From contig JBCAQO010000008.1 of NCBI GenBank assembly GCA_039111635.1, forward strand, positions 1,984,001-2,048,000: a DNA stretch of 64,000 nt, in the 5' to 3' direction. Position 1 is the first letter of the stretch. Every line of letters starts with the position of its first letter. Positions 45,649 to 58,195 of the stretch are shown here, piece by piece. A program made the position numbers and the translations under genes. The notes beneath the pieces are model-generated. The model was not told the DNA's origin, did not search any database, and was given only the letters and a program-made list of their open reading frames with translations. The stretch is from Heterobasidion occidentale. Taxonomy: Eukaryota > Basidiomycota > Agaricomycetes > Russulales > Bondarzewiaceae.

Positions 45649-48470
45649 CTACGCTCCCACCGCCGCCAGCGCCAGCGCCTGCCGCTCCTCGAGGTACTTC
45701 TGCGCCTTCCGAGCATCCACACCGTGAACGCGAACTTGAAATTAGGGTACGAGATCGCGCAGCTCTTGTTGAACACGCCCTCGATCGCTTCTTGCGGCCA
45801 CGAGCCATCCTGTAACCACCGTCAGCACCAGGCAGCATAGGACGGGATCACACGAACGGGCAGTTGCCGCGACATGACGAGCCTCACCGCGTTCGCGATG
45901 GGCGCGGGGTCGGGATACTTGGCATACATCAGCGCCATCGCGGCCCAGCAGGTCCCCACGACCTGCGTGTCTTATGGTCCACCCACACCCCCGTCTCGCA
46001 CGTCTGTCCCAGCACAGCTGTCAGTGTCGATGCTCGTCAGGGCAGGGTCGGCGTACCTTGTAAGACTCGCCCCACCCGCCGTCCGCGCGCTGCTTCCCGA
46101 TCAGAAAATCGCACGCCCGCCGCGCATGCGCGCTCGTCTCGTAGGTCTCCCCGACAAGGGAGAGGCTCTCGAGCGCGAACATCGTCGCGTACGTGAAGCA
46201 GATGCCCCACGAGCCGAACCAGCCGCCCTCGGGCTTCTGCGCGCGGTGCAAGTACCCAATAGCACCTTTGATCGTCGATCTGAGAACGCAAGAGCGCCAG
46301 AAACAGCAGACATCAGGGAAAGCCCCAAAAGAGCCCACAAAAAAACACCACGCACTCGATCTCGGCAGCCCGGTAGTTAGGCCACTCTTTGCGGAAGATG
46401 GAGAGCGAAGTGATGACGGACGTAGTGCATTCGGGATATGCGTACTCGATCATGATATTGCCTGGCGAGAAAGTGAAACGATGAGCACGGGCCGAAGGCA
46501 TGAGATGAGATATCGCGCCCGACCGAAGACCTCTGCGGCATTGAGCATCTCCAGCCAACTTGGACCCCGGATGAGCTCGTAACTGGCGAATCCGCCACTA
46601 GGGTTCTGCATGGTGAGCAGCGTATCGACGGCATCGAATATCCGTCTCTCCGACACGAGCGTCGGCGTGAAGCTGTCGAAGCGCGCGAGCACAGCAGATG
46701 AGCCTGACGCGACAAAATAGAAAGCACGACGTCGCACGCACTCCAAGTGGTTCTGCAAGTAGATCACAGACTTGAGGCCCTCGCCCGTACAGTCGCTGAC
46801 CGTGTATCCCTGCTCCTTCGTGCTGAACGGCCACGCGCCCTTCGTCCGATGCCGATTGCTCGTCGCGAAATGCCTCGGGTCCTCCGTGATCTGGCACTGC
46901 TCAAGCCACGCGAGCGCGCGCACCAGGCTCTCCCTGTTCGCCTCCTCGCGCGCCAAGCCCGTCTCGACGAGCGCCTGCGTGACGAACCCAATGTCCCACA
47001 GCTGGCTCCCGTTCGTCCCGCACATCATCATGCCCTCCGCGCCGACCCACATGAAGTCGCGCCGCTTCTCGTCGTGCAGCCGCACCGCGGCGCTCTCCGC
47101 GCCCTCCGCGTGGAAGCGCGCGACGAGGTTCATCATCTTGGACACGGGCCCGAGCGTCTGGTACCCCGTGTTCTCGTCCTCGAGCACGATGAGGTTGTAC
47201 GCGGCCGCGAGCCCCGCGTGGCGCACGGGCGGCACCGCGCACTGCTCGTACATGCCCAGGATGACGTTGATGAAGTCGAACAGGCCGCTGTGGGGCGCAT
47301 ACATGTCCGCCGCCGAAACATTGTTGCGCTGCGCAGGCCAGTCGATCGTCTCGAACGGCTGCGTGTAGATCTCCTGCAAGCATAAAAGAAAATAGATAGT
47401 CGTGACATGGGACGCGTGGTGCGCGCGCACGCACCTGGCGCAACCCGGATGAGGTCGTCTTCCTCGGCCTTGAACCGGACGCCGTATAGGTAGCTCATGG
47501 GCACGTACACCGTGCGACGTGATCCACCACCGCGACGGGTGGAAGGGACCCATTTCGGCAGCAGCCTGCACGCGCGACGTCAGCGCCCACCCCGCAGCGT
47601 TTCTCCACACGCCGGACGCACCAGAGTTCTGAAGGGATCGGGTTGTTGCCGTCCCAGTCGTACACGTTCAGGACGGACAACCAGAGCTTGCCCCACGACG
47701 GAGACGCGGCGGCACCGCCTGCTGCCCGTCAGAGACGCGAAACAAGGAAGAAACAGCAACAGCGACGCGTACGCACCGAGCTTGTGCAGCGTCGCGCGCG
47801 CCTTGACCATGGCCGGATGCTCCGCCGCGACCCCAAGGAGGCGCAGCGCGACGTAGTTCATCGCCGTCCCGAACACCGTAGAGTGCCCCTCGACGTGTCT
47901 AGCGCCGGCAGCGTCAGCACACCGCGCACCTCCAAAGCAAGCAAGAGCGCGGATACGGATACGCACAGGCCCCATCCCCCGTCGTCCGGGTGCGCGCGGG
48001 TCAGCACGTAGCGCACCATCTCGAGGCGCTCCTCCGCAGGAACGCCATGCCCGTCACGTACGACCCGATGACGAGCCCCGGGAGGAGGAACATCGGCCCG
48101 CCGTACTCGCCCGCCCAGTGCCCGTCCGCGCCTGCAGATGCTTGTAGAACGTGTACCCGTTGCGCGCGCGTCGAGCGGGGACGCGGGCGCAGGGAGCGGC
48201 GGGCAGTCCTGCGCCCCGCATGCATATGAGACTCGGTCATGCGCGCGCGCGAGAGACAAAGAGTCGCGGCGGGGACGTGCGCACCAGAGGAATCCCGAGC
48301 CAGTACTTGTCCGCGTCGGTCTGGGGTCGCGCGGCGCACTCCGGGTCCGAACGGAGGTAGTCCCACACATGGCGCCCGTCGGTCGTGTCGCGCAGCCGCC
48401 AGCGCGAGTAGTCGGTGAACGGCTCCGCGGGGGAGTCTGGGATGGAGAGCGGCGACCAGGCTGAAGACAT
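45649..48470 (-). CDS. ERG7: Lanosterol synthase (oxidosqualene cyclase)
   Basis: This enzyme cyclises 2,3-oxidosqualene to lanosterol, the first ring-forming step of ergosterol synthesis, at the ER or lipid droplets. Start ATG 48470 ([14 protein letters not shown]), then DYSRWRL. Further landmarks are [20 protein letters not shown] (about 48130-48070), [27 protein letters not shown] and [12 protein letters not shown]. Next come TMWVG-type [20 protein letters not shown], the catalytic-acid motif [10 protein letters not shown] (about 46790; usual form DCTAE), ASYELIRG, and the C-terminal [17 protein letters not shown]. At least seven short introns. At seven places the frame is off by one base: about 48165, 48128, 48043, 47522, 47516, 45970 and 45709. 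Each can be explained by a short G or C run being one base short. The stop is at 45649. Confidence 0.92.
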
Positions 48471-48779
48471 GGCGCAGTTGGGTGTTGAGTGCAGGTCGCT
48501 CTATCAGTAGTACGACATATATTACGCGGCGGACACGGTGACGGTGGTCTGATTTCTCACAGTCGTGGGCGCCCCTTTTCGTGACACCAACAACCGCTGG
48601 TCAGCTCAACACAGCGAAGATCTCGCCTCCGTGCGCGCCGAGCATTAACTCCACATTCGTCGAAAAACTCAAAAATAGAGAAGAACACAACGCAAAAATA
48701 AAAGCAAAAAATGTAAGGAGGCGGGAGAGCACGAATAGCCTGCCGCGTCGCGTGTGATATATCAATCCAACCGCCCCGT

Positions 48780-51171
48780 TCACCGCCCATTAATAGTAGC
48801 CGTCGAATCCCTCCTCGCCGCCGACCCTCCCGCACCCGCCCCAGCAACCGCACCCACGCCCACACCCGCCGCGCCCGGCACCGGGCTAGCCACCTGCGCC
48901 TGCTCGGCATGCGGCGCGCGATTCGGGTGGTCCGGGATGCCGCGCGATCTCCCTCTTCGCGTCCTCCCACGCCTCCAGGTTCTGCTTGCACCAGTCGCGG
49001 TGCGCGCGCGCCATGCTGATCGCCATCTCGCGCAGGTCCGCCACCTTCTGCCGCTGGAACCGGTCCAGGTCCGCCTGGATCGTCGAGCTCGCGTACTTGA
49101 GGTCCTGCGCAGACAGGTGCAGCGCGTCCTCCAGCTGTCCCGCGCCCATCGACGCACCCACGAGCAGAGTCAGCACGCCGCCACGAACGAGCGCGCACCC
49201 ACGCGACCACGCACCTGCGAAATCGTCTCCCGCGTCTTGCTGATCCCGTTCCGCCGCGCCGTCTCCGGATCCGCGTCCATCATCCCATGCAGCGTGTAGC
49301 TCAACGCGTTCAGCAGCCCCATCCCCGGCGCCCGCCTCCGCGTCGGGTTCGGCCCTGGGTGCGGCGGCAGGAACGCGGACCCCGGCTCCTGCTCCTGCTG
49401 CTCCTCCGCGTCCTCCTGGCCCTCGCCCTCGCCCGCCCCCGCCCCCGCGGTGTCCCCAGCTCCGGCTCCGGCTCCGGCGGCGCTCGGTCCCCGCGCGCGC
49501 CCGCGCCCGAGCGCCTCGTCGAGCCGCCTCGCCTCGCGCTCGCTCTTCTCGAGCTCCGTGAGCGCCTCGCGGCGCGCCTCGAGCGCGTCCTGCGTCATCT
49601 CGAGCTGGACGTGCTTCTGGTGCCGGTAGACGAGCAGCTTCTTGATGATCGCCGCGAACTGCGTGTACTCGTGCAGCGGCTCCTGCCAGTTCTGCTCGAT
49701 CTCCTGCAGCTGTGCGTGCGTGCGTGCGTCGGTGTACAGCGCGAGGTAGAGAGGGGGAGAGGAGAGGAGAGAGGACTCACGAGGCGCGTCGTCGACATGT
49801 ACGTCGCGTCGATGGCTTGCCCCGTCTTCTCGATCGCGCCAGCCAGCTCGCCCGTCTCGTTCAGACTGAAGCCATTCCAGGCCGCGCCGAGGTCCATATG
49901 GTCCTGCGCGTGCTCTGCCAACCAACCGCGCGCCGTCAGCAACAAGCCCAGACCGCACGGCTCCCCGCCCGCGTCGTGAGAGGACCAAACGGGGGGCGGG
50001 GGGAGGCCCAATAACAGGCGGGCAAAGATAGAAACAGACCGACCTGACCAGCGCTTCATCGTCCTGCGCGTGACCTTCTCCATCGGGCCCCCCATGTGCG
50101 TCGCGAACTTGTTCGTGAATACTTCCGAGTCGAGGAAGCGCTGGTCGGGGCGCCGCAGCGGGTGCGCGGCGGACGGGTTCGGCAGCGCCTGGTACGCGGG
50201 CGACGCGTCCGGGTCCGTGGGGCTGTGCGCGGGCGCCTTGAGGATATTCTTCGGGATCTGAGAGAGCGGCGGCGAGTGCAGGACCTCGGTCTGCGGGGAC
50301 CACGAGGAGCCGCGGCGCGCGAGCGAGAGGTCAGATATACGAGACGCGGGGGTTAGGCGGAGAGGAAGAGGGGGCGCACCCAGGAGACCTCGCCGTCGAG
50401 GAAGCGGTGGAAGACATGCTCGTTGGAGATGATGGGGTGGCGGGCGAGGCGGTTGAGGAAGGTCTGGAGCATGCGCCGGCGGCGCGCGATGAGCGCGGCG
50501 TCCTCGCGGGCCTTTGCCTGCTTGATGGCGTAGTCGCCGAGGGTCTGCTTCGACGGGATGGGCGGGATGATGAGCGTCGGGTAGAGCTTCGTCAGGTTGA
50601 GCCGGAGCGACTCGAACTCTGAGTACCTGTGCCGCGCCTCGCGTTCTGTGCGCCGCGGGCGATACGTGGCGAGGGGGGAAGATCAGCACGCAAGGTTGAT
50701 AGTGTGGAAAGTCGCGAGGCTGACCCCTGTGCGGATGACATAGGTGATGTACGGCGACGTCGCGTTTTCAGACGTCTTCTGAGCGTCGATGATCTGCAAT
50801 GTCCCAATGACAACACACCACCACAATAGATTCAGTCTCTCGCGCGCGCGCTGCCGATGCGAGATGGGCATAGCAGATTGGGATGTGTGTACGCACCAGA
50901 ATCTCGACGTCGTCCCCCGAGTGCAGCCACTGGTCGCGCACGCAGCAGAAGTCGCTCTTGTACGTCGAGGGCGGGACACACCGGAGCCGACGGACGGGAA
51001 GGGCGGGCGGGCGGTGGGCGAGTGGGGGCTGAGGGCGGTCGGGGAGGAGGGGATGCGGGCGGGGTGGGTGGGCGGTGTGGGCGGGGCGGAGACGTCTACA
51101 TGGGACGTCGATGAGGCGGACGAGAGCGGGGGATCCGAGGAGAACGGGTTCTCGTCTTCATAAGGATCCAT
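48780..51171 (-). CDS. Sorting nexin, PX-BAR (Snx41/Atg20-like)
   Basis: An endosomal sorting and autophagy factor that binds PI3P membranes. ATG 51171 (MDPYEDENPFSSDPPLS), then a Ser/Pro-rich N-terminus. The PX domain comprises DFCCVRDQWLHSGDDVEIL (about 50960-50910), SPYITYVIRTG, RYSEFESLRLNLTKLYP, IPPIPSKQTLGDYA and a basic RRRRMLQTFLNRLARHP. The BAR region follows: FTNKFATHMGGPMEKVTRR, then TGQAIDATYMSTTRLLQEIE and a long coiled coil (KSEREARRLDEAL). An Ala/Gly-rich insert and a final helix (QADLDRFQRQKVADLREMA) end at TINGR (48780). The RYSEF and PPIPSK motifs fit PI3P binding. One apparent base is missing near 50985. It follows ERG7 on the same strand with 310 bp between. Confidence 0.85.
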
Positions 51172-51443
51172 TGGGTATCAAGCGTGAATGGCAATGATGT
51201 ATATGACGAAGACTATTTGCGGTGTGATTCGGTCTCAAAGCGCGGTCGATACGATATGAACAGCGACGACAGAGCGCGGCTGTGGGTTGGGCTCGCCTGG
51301 ACGCTCTGACGAGCACTCGAGTGACGCACTCTTGCCTTTTCGGGACAGGTGGCCACCCTCCATCGATGCAGCGGACTGCGCTTCCCCCCAAAAAAGATGA
51401 AGAACAAAAAAAAGCACATAAAATGACATGGCCACGTCGCAAA

Positions 51444-53372
51444 CTATCCAAACACCCTGAACCCCTTCAGCATCTCCGCTCCGACGCCTGCCGTGCCCGC
51501 CTCTCCGGCCGGCGCGCCCCCGTCCTCGCCGAACCCCTTCCCGAGCAGCGACGCAAACAGCTCGTCGATCTGCGCTTCGTGCCACCCGCCCCCCGCCAGC
51601 GGAACCGGCACCATAAAATTCTGGATCTTCTCGTGCACCTCGTACCTGCGTCTGAGTCAGCACCGCGCCCGCAAGAAACCAGAGCGCGCGCAAGAAGAAG
51701 AGAGGGAGGGGAAGAAAGGGGGCAGGGACACCCACCGCAGTTTCCGACCCTTGCTGGCCTTGGTGTCCACCGCCTTCCGCGCCTTCTTCTGCTTCTGCAG
51801 CGCCATCCAGTCGCGCCCGCGCCCTCCCGCGCGTCGATCACGCTCCGCAGGAGCTGCTGGTAAAAGTCCGTGTCGTCAAACACGTCTCCCTCGGGCTCGC
51901 CCCCGCTTGCGCGGCCGCGGCGCCCCGCCGCACGCGCGTGCGCGCGAGGAGCTTCTCCCCGTCCGCCGCGAGCGCCTCGTCGACCTGCGCGGCGACGTTC
52001 TTCACGCCCTGCGTGCCGCGCGCGCTGAACGCCGTGCGCGACGGCGCGAGCAGCGTCGCGGGCGCGACCGCGGCGATTTTGGCGGACCACTTGGCGAGCG
52101 TCTGCGTCAGGTGGGGGTGCAGCCTAGAATCGCGGCCGAATCGCATGAGCGCATGTGGGAACCGCAGAAGGCGCGAAGAGAAAAGAGGGGGTGCGGACGA
52201 GGGGGGCAGCACAAGACCTACGCGTGTTCGTACGCGGCGTGCGACTCGCTCGCGTCGCGGAGCACCGCGTCGTAATCGAGATCATCGACATCGATCGCGC
52301 CCTCGTGCAGCCTGCGCCGTTTCCGCGGGCGCACGCCGTCTTGCGCCATCAAGCCCTGCGACGTAATGGGGGGAGGCCTGTGAGCGCGCCTGGCTGCGGC
52401 ATGACGGGAAGATAGGGGCTGACCTCGCGAAAGGCGAAGAGTTCTTCGGAGAGCTGCGTCGCCTCGGCGAGCAGCGCGTGCTGCGCCGCGAGGCAGCGGG
52501 GGTGGGCTGTGATTTCTGTGATTTGGGAAAGCTGGGGAGAGGGGTTGCGTGAGGGGTGTGTTTAGCGGAGTGCGAATTGGAGAGTTTTTGCCGGTGGACG
52601 TACGGAGGGGAGCTTGTTCGCGCCGACGACGAACTTTTGTAAACGGATGCGCGCGTCGAGAAGCGCGTCCCAGAGGCCCTGTTGTATTAAAAATGAGAAC
52701 GTCAATGCTCGCGAGCATAAAAGGAGCACGCCGTTCGGGTGACGCACAAGCTGTCTGGCGACTGCCTTGCCCTTTCGACGGTCCTCGTCGCGCTTTTGGC
52801 GGAGCGTCGAGGAGAGATCTTCTGTGGGCTCCTGCGCGGCTTGTCTTTTCGATGGCGTGGATGCGTGCTCTTCCGCGCTGTCTTCTGGGACCTCGTCCTC
52901 GTCGGTCGCGTCTTCGTCTGCGTCCATGCCTGCCGCGTCGCGCACGGGCGCAGGCTCGTCCTCCGACGCGCTCTCGTCCTGCGAAGCGGCGCCTTCCTCG
53001 TGCTCACCCTCGGACTGGCTCCAATCGAGCAACTGCTTGCGTGTTGTCTTTACGCCGACGTATTTTGGGTCCGCGATGCTATCCTGCAGTTTACGGAGCG
53101 TGGAGGGACTGGGCGAGGGTCGTCGCCTGTGAGCGGCGACAGAACCTCGGGGAAGGGGATAGCGCAAAGGGGAACTCACCCGACATCGAGGTAGTGCTCC
53201 CTGGGATCTGCAGACGCGTCTTGTGGGTCAGGGGAAGCGCGGATGTCGTCCTCGGGGTCGACGTCTTGGGTCACGGGGATGAGATGTGGAGAAAGAGGGG
53301 AGGTATAGGGACGCACCGAGGGGCGCAGGCTGTTCGAGCTGGGCTATTTGCTGTGCGAGGGAGAGGCCTGTG
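51444..53372 (-). CDS. BFR2: Bfr2/AATF (TRAUB) family ribosome-biogenesis protein (start unresolved)
   Basis: A nucleolar factor for 40S pre-rRNA processing in the yeast family. The reading is LSLAQQIAQLEQPAPL (about 53365-53315), DVDPEDDIRASPDP (about 53255), PSTLRKLQDSIADPKY, an acidic Glu/Asp stretch (about 53000-52900) and QGLWDALLDARIRLQK (AATF leucine-zipper region, about 52680). Then LHPHLTQTLAKWSAKI, GDVFDDTDFYQQLL and the TRAUB signature VDTKASKGRKLR-YEVHEKIQNFM (about 51770-51610). It ends at 51444. Introns are short GT-AG. Single-base frame corrections are needed near 51895 and 51815. The first coding exon with its ATG is probably upstream of 53372 and I could not place it. The next gene is divergent. 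Confidence 0.8.
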
Positions 53373-53915
53373 TGAGGGGACGGTCAAAGGGGAAAATGTC
53401 GGGGAAGAGAGTGGGAAGGCGTACGGTGATTGGACATGTGTGGAGAGGAGGAGAGGGAGGAGGACCGAGAACGCGCTGGGCTCGAAAAAGACGGAGGGGT
53501 GTGGGGTTAGGGTCAGGTGGATGTGGGAGAGAAATGATTTGAGGCCGGGCGGGTTGGGTTTCGCTCAGGTCTGCCCTCGAGTCCGTCGTGTCCTCAGCCG
53601 TCCAAGCTGCATCCCCCATGTCCATTTGCCGTCACACTCGCCCCAGAACATGTCTTTCGGTGCGTCTCTTCTGCCCTTCTCTCGGGCCCGTCGTCCGGTC
53701 GTCTGCTCGTACGCCATCACTCGAGCCGCCCCTCTCGCCCCCCTCGAGGCAGAGCGCCATTTGTATTTTCTATCACGTCTCCCCCCCTCCATCCCTCGGC
53801 CTCGAGGGAACCGCCCGCGCTCGCCTTTATCCTCTCACTACAAAACAACAGCCGACCACTCACGCGCTCGCTTCCCCCCCTTCCAGATTATCATCAAAAC
53901 AAACAGACCCCGCCA

Positions 53916-56654
53916 ATGTCGCATCCTCACGCCTATACCCTAGGCGTCGCATCCCTACAAGAAGACGACGACGACATCTGCCCCGTCTGCGAGGGAGAGT
54001 GCACCTGCAACTCCACAATCTCGAAGCCCGCCCCCCCGCCTCGCCCATCCATCATCTCCCCCTCCCTCTCTCGCCCGCCCCCTCACCCTCCCACACCAGC
54101 CCCCTCCGCCTCTTCCTCCTCCTCCTTCGCCCCCCTCAAAATAAAACTCACCGTCCCCCCCAACGTCCTAGCCCGCGCCCGCCTCGCATCCTCATCCACC
54201 AAGAAACCCAACCCAGCCGGCACACCGATGCCCCCGCCCAGCCCCCAAAGCGCCGCGGCCGCCCCCCGAAAGCCCCCGCCACACCCAAACCCAAACCGCC
54301 CCCAAAAAAATTCAAGCACAAAGACACGATCGGGAAGCCCGCCAGGCGCGCGGCCGCCAGCGACGATGAGTACTACCCGGCTGGCACCGGCCCGTCCCCC
54401 GCGATCCGCAAGGACGCGTTCCCGACCCCATCACTCCATCAGCGAGGCGACGCGGACGAGGACGCGAACGGCGCGGACGACGCGCAGTCCGTCCAGTTCC
54501 CCACCTTCGTCTCCGCCGAGTCGTCCTCCAGCGACAGCTCGAGCTCGGACGGCGACTCGGACTCCTCCGACTTCTCCACGGACTCGTCCATCCAGGACGA
54601 GGAGGAGTCCTTCATCCGCGACGAGGAGCAGCAGCAGTCCCACGGATACGACAAGGCCCGTGTGAAAAGGGAGCTGCTCGGCGACGGAGCGCCCAAACGG
54701 AAGGAGCGCCGGACCAACTGGGAAATCCGCCCCCGGAAGAAGAGCGTCGGCCTCAGCGGCGACGAGATGGACGTGGACAGCGACGACGAGACGGAGGACG
54801 ATGATGCGGAGGAGGAGGACGATGCCGATGAGGAAGATAACGAGGACGATGACGCAGAGGTGGATGGCGAGGACGACTCGGCGAGCACCACGTACGCCGG
54901 GATCGCCACCGGCTGGTCCGAGGACGAGGAGTCCAGTTTCGATGCGGAACTCTTCTTCGCAGGCCTGACAGATTCCGACTCGGGCGCCGATGGCGCCGAA
55001 GCACGCGATGATGACGGCGACGAGACCGTCGATGAAGACGATGACGACGTCCTCGCGTTCAATGCCATGGCCCTCGCCGCCCAGACCGTCTTTGACGTCA
55101 CCGAAGGTTGGGATGGTTCGATGATCTTCACCAACGGGCTCAAGGACGGCCAGGGCCTGCTCGATTTCGACTTTGAGGCCAACGCCGCGCAGCTCCTCGA
55201 CGCCGGCACCAGCGACGGCGACGGCGAAGACACGGACGTACAGATGTCCGACGTGGACGGCACTGCCGACGGCGAAGACGAAGAGGTCGGCTTGGAGGTC
55301 GACAGCGACGGCGAGACCACGGACGAGGAGCTCGTCGACGAGCGCGGCCTGCCCACTGCCCGCGCGATGCGCCTCTTCCGCCCGCCGACCACGCCCTGCG
55401 CCATCGATCCGATGTCCACGATGAGCCCCGGCCCGCGCCCCCGTTCTGCCGCTTATCTCGACCATCGCGACTCGCCCAAGCCCGCGGACATCCTCGCCGG
55501 GCGGGTGTTCATGGACGTCAGCGAAGACGAGGACGCCGATGACGACACGCTGCCCGTGAGCGATGTCGCGAGCTTGACGCTCGGCCCTCAGCTGGAGCGG
55601 GGCGCGCCGCGGCCGCCGATGATGGGCACGTTCGCCACGGATAAGAGCGATACCCTCAGGAGGGCGGTCGTCGATGGCTCGCGGTGTCCTGTGCCGAGCC
55701 CCTTCCCCAGGCATCGCAGGCGCAACCCATCGGTGTCGTGGTCTGGACGTAGCATGAGTGGGGTGCGTGTTCAGCTCGATCCGTCTGTCTATATGCTTTA
55801 TTAATAACACCTGGCCTGCGCAGAGCCGTGACCGCTCCCTGTCCCTCTCCTCGCTGTCCCACGTGCCCCAATTCGCCTCCTCCCCCTCGCCCTTCAGCCA
55901 CCTGCCCCTCTCCGACGATCCCACCTCCCAAACCTCCGATCTTCCCCTCGGCGCGCCCATCGACCTCGACGACGTCCTCGACGCGTCGATGCTCGACTCC
56001 GATCCGTTCGATCCGCAGTACCTCGACTCCCTCCCGTCCAGCGCGTTCGCCGACGGGGAGGCCAGCACCGCCGAGGACGACGGCACGCGGCACCTGCAGA
56101 ACCTCAGCCGGTGGGACCGCATCCCGATGGGCACGTTCCGGCGCACGCGCGAGGCCGGGCTCGCCGAGAGCGGGAGCGAGCTCGCGGCGTACGGCGGGAT
56201 CATCCGGAGCAGCCCGTTCAGCGGCATGCTCTGGCAGGACAAGGGCGCGGGCGCGGGGTCGGCGTCGGGGTCGCCCGCCGCGAAGGTCAAGGGCGCGCGG
56301 AGGCGCGGCAAGCGCCGCATGGACGTCGTCATCTCGCCCGTGATCCTGCCCGTGCGCGATCGCGACGGCGACCGCACACCGACGGGTACTGGCAACGGCA
56401 GCGGCAACGGCAGCGGCGGCGGCAATGGCCAGAACGGGGGGTACACGCCGCCGCACGCGCGCCCGCGGAAGAGCACGCGCAAGGAGAAGATGCTGAAGAA
56501 GAAGAGCCTGATGGGCGCCGCGGCGGGCGGGCGGCGGCATCAGCAGCAGCATTACCACCACCACGGGCACCATCCGAACGCGAAGGGCCGCGCGGCGGGG
56601 AGCGTGCAGCGCGCGGGCTTTTTCGGGGGTTCGGTGCCGCCTTTGAGCTTATGA
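53916..56654 (+). CDS. Acidic AT-hook nuclear protein (Ifh1/Crf1-like, tentative)
   Basis: ATG 53916 (MSHPHAYTLGVASLQ), exon 1 to 55762, 61-nt intron, exon 2 55824-56654. The N-terminus has a Cys cluster (DICPVCEGECTC), then Ser/Pro low complexity, LKIKLTVPPNVL and an AT-hook KRRGRPPK (about 54260). Long Asp/Glu blocks follow (54.77-54.9 kb), with GWSEDEESSFDAELFFAGL and DGSMIFTNGLKDGQGLLDFD. The C-terminal exon is Gly/Arg/His-rich. The layout suggests a chromatin-bound transcription cofactor. The ELFF-type segment recalls the Ifh1/Crf1 family, but I cannot confirm that. The frame shifts by one base within C-runs between about 54200 and 54260. Confidence 0.6.
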
Positions 56655-56811
56655 GGGGTCGGGGTGGTGGTAATGCGGGCGTTTGTCGTTGATCGTTCGT
56701 CCGAGTCGTGGTTGCATCGCATCGCATCTATGCGGGTCTGGTCATCCGGGCTCGTACTGTCGTTCGTTGTTCCTCAGTCGCCAATGTTTTGAAATAGGGT
56801 CTCGGTCTGTG

Positions 56812-56819
56812 TCTTTTTT

Positions 56820-56851
<32 letters not shown>

Positions 56852-56855
56852 TTTG
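56812..56855 (+). repeat. (CTTT)n microsatellite
   Basis: About nine to ten CTTT units flanked by T-runs, in the 3' region of the acidic protein gene. A second simple stretch of catcccatttcatccc words lies at about 56918-56968. Confidence 0.9.
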
Positions 56856-56969
56856 TTGCCATCTGTATCTGGGCCGTCCGGAAAAAGTCGCACGCGTGCG
56901 AACGCTCTTCCCTCCTTCCCATCCCATCCCATTTCATCCCATTTCATCCCATTTCATCCCATCCCACTC

Positions 56970-58195
56970 AATCATGATAATGTCGCCCCGCCCGAAGTGT
57001 TTTCTGTTTCCTTCATCTCTTGCATCCATATCCTCCCATCCCCAATTGCCTGCTTGTTTTAACGAACCCACCCCGTTTTCGCAACCCACTCCCATTCTCG
57101 ATCCACTCCCCCCTAGTTCCACGTAGCATACAAACCACGCCGAAGCGAGTTAGTCCTTCGCGTTGTACTGTACTTCGCGTCTATGACTCTATACATATAT
57201 CAGACCCCCTCCGACTCGTCTCGTCCCGTCCCTCCCTCCTGTCTCCATTTGCTCTTTCACGAATTTTGGGGGACATTTGTTTGTTCGCCTGGACCACTCG
57301 TTACTACGCGTCGAAAGGGGCAGGTGCCCAGCGATAAGTTTCTGTACTCGGGCGCGCTTAGGTAGTTTGTGCGCAATCAAAATTCTCTACACAAGTTTAT
57401 CTAGTGGTGCCTTCTTGCCAGGGGGCGGGGGCCATGCGAAGAGCGTCTATTCGGAGTACGTAGGCACACTGTAGGCACGGACGTTGGGTCCAGTCGTCCG
57501 TCTATCGGACGGAGTCGAATCTGATAGTACACGCTAGTACACGTCTCTTCTTGCGCATTCTAAGGAGAACGGCTATCTTACAACTTGAAGTACTCTTTGC
57601 AGACTGCTCTCGCACACGCGTAGAATCCGTTTATCTCTGCTCATCTTCGTCGTTTAGTCTAGAACAGCGTCGACTTCGCCTTCGCGCGAGGCAACGATTG
57701 CATACATAGGATTATGTGCCTCTGGGGCACAGGTCTCTGGCACCTCTCGATTCCCTGCTACGGACACCTCTTGTACCTTGTCGACCGTTTTCTCCCAAAG
57801 GCATTCTTATACACAGAACGACTGTCTTCTGTGTAAAGGTCAGCCACGGAGACTACCAAAGGCATCAACATTGGCGATCCTCCAACCCACAACATGGTCT
57901 CCGGATATTCTAGGCCGGCGTCTCGTATGACGAGCACACTGGCGCAGTGACGGATTTGATAGGCCCGAGCACTCCCGAGCGTCATGGGCGTTCAGCAAAT
58001 CGAAGAAGGATTTGGTTCGGATCAAAAGAGTTGAATGGTTCCTTATTACCGAGATTTTAGCCATAAACTCAGAAGTATTTGCTACGAATATGCCCAGATT
58101 GGACCTAGCGCTGATTCAGTCTGACACATCAGGATGACGCACCATGTCTTAGCTACCACAGCAGCGGTTAGCTGGTCATTGTTGATGATCTCAGA
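56970..58195. other. Gene-poor interval
   Basis: Pyrimidine-rich tracts to about 57.3 kb, then mixed sequence. One minus-strand open stretch (57758-57985, starting MTLGSARAYQIRHC) has natural-looking composition, but I recognise nothing and see no supporting exons. The right end is the promoter of the kinase-like gene. Confidence 0.35.

Noticed and set aside
48754..50303. Long open frames on both strands across ERG7 and SNX41
   Set aside because: High GC depletes stop codons; the conserved motifs belong to one minus-strand frame per exon, and the others are shadows.
53588..53915. An upstream start at 53588 for the acidic AT-hook gene
   Set aside because: The codons 53588-53915 are low-complexity and in the frame that only becomes correct after the C-run; ATG 53916 leads directly into the Cys cluster.
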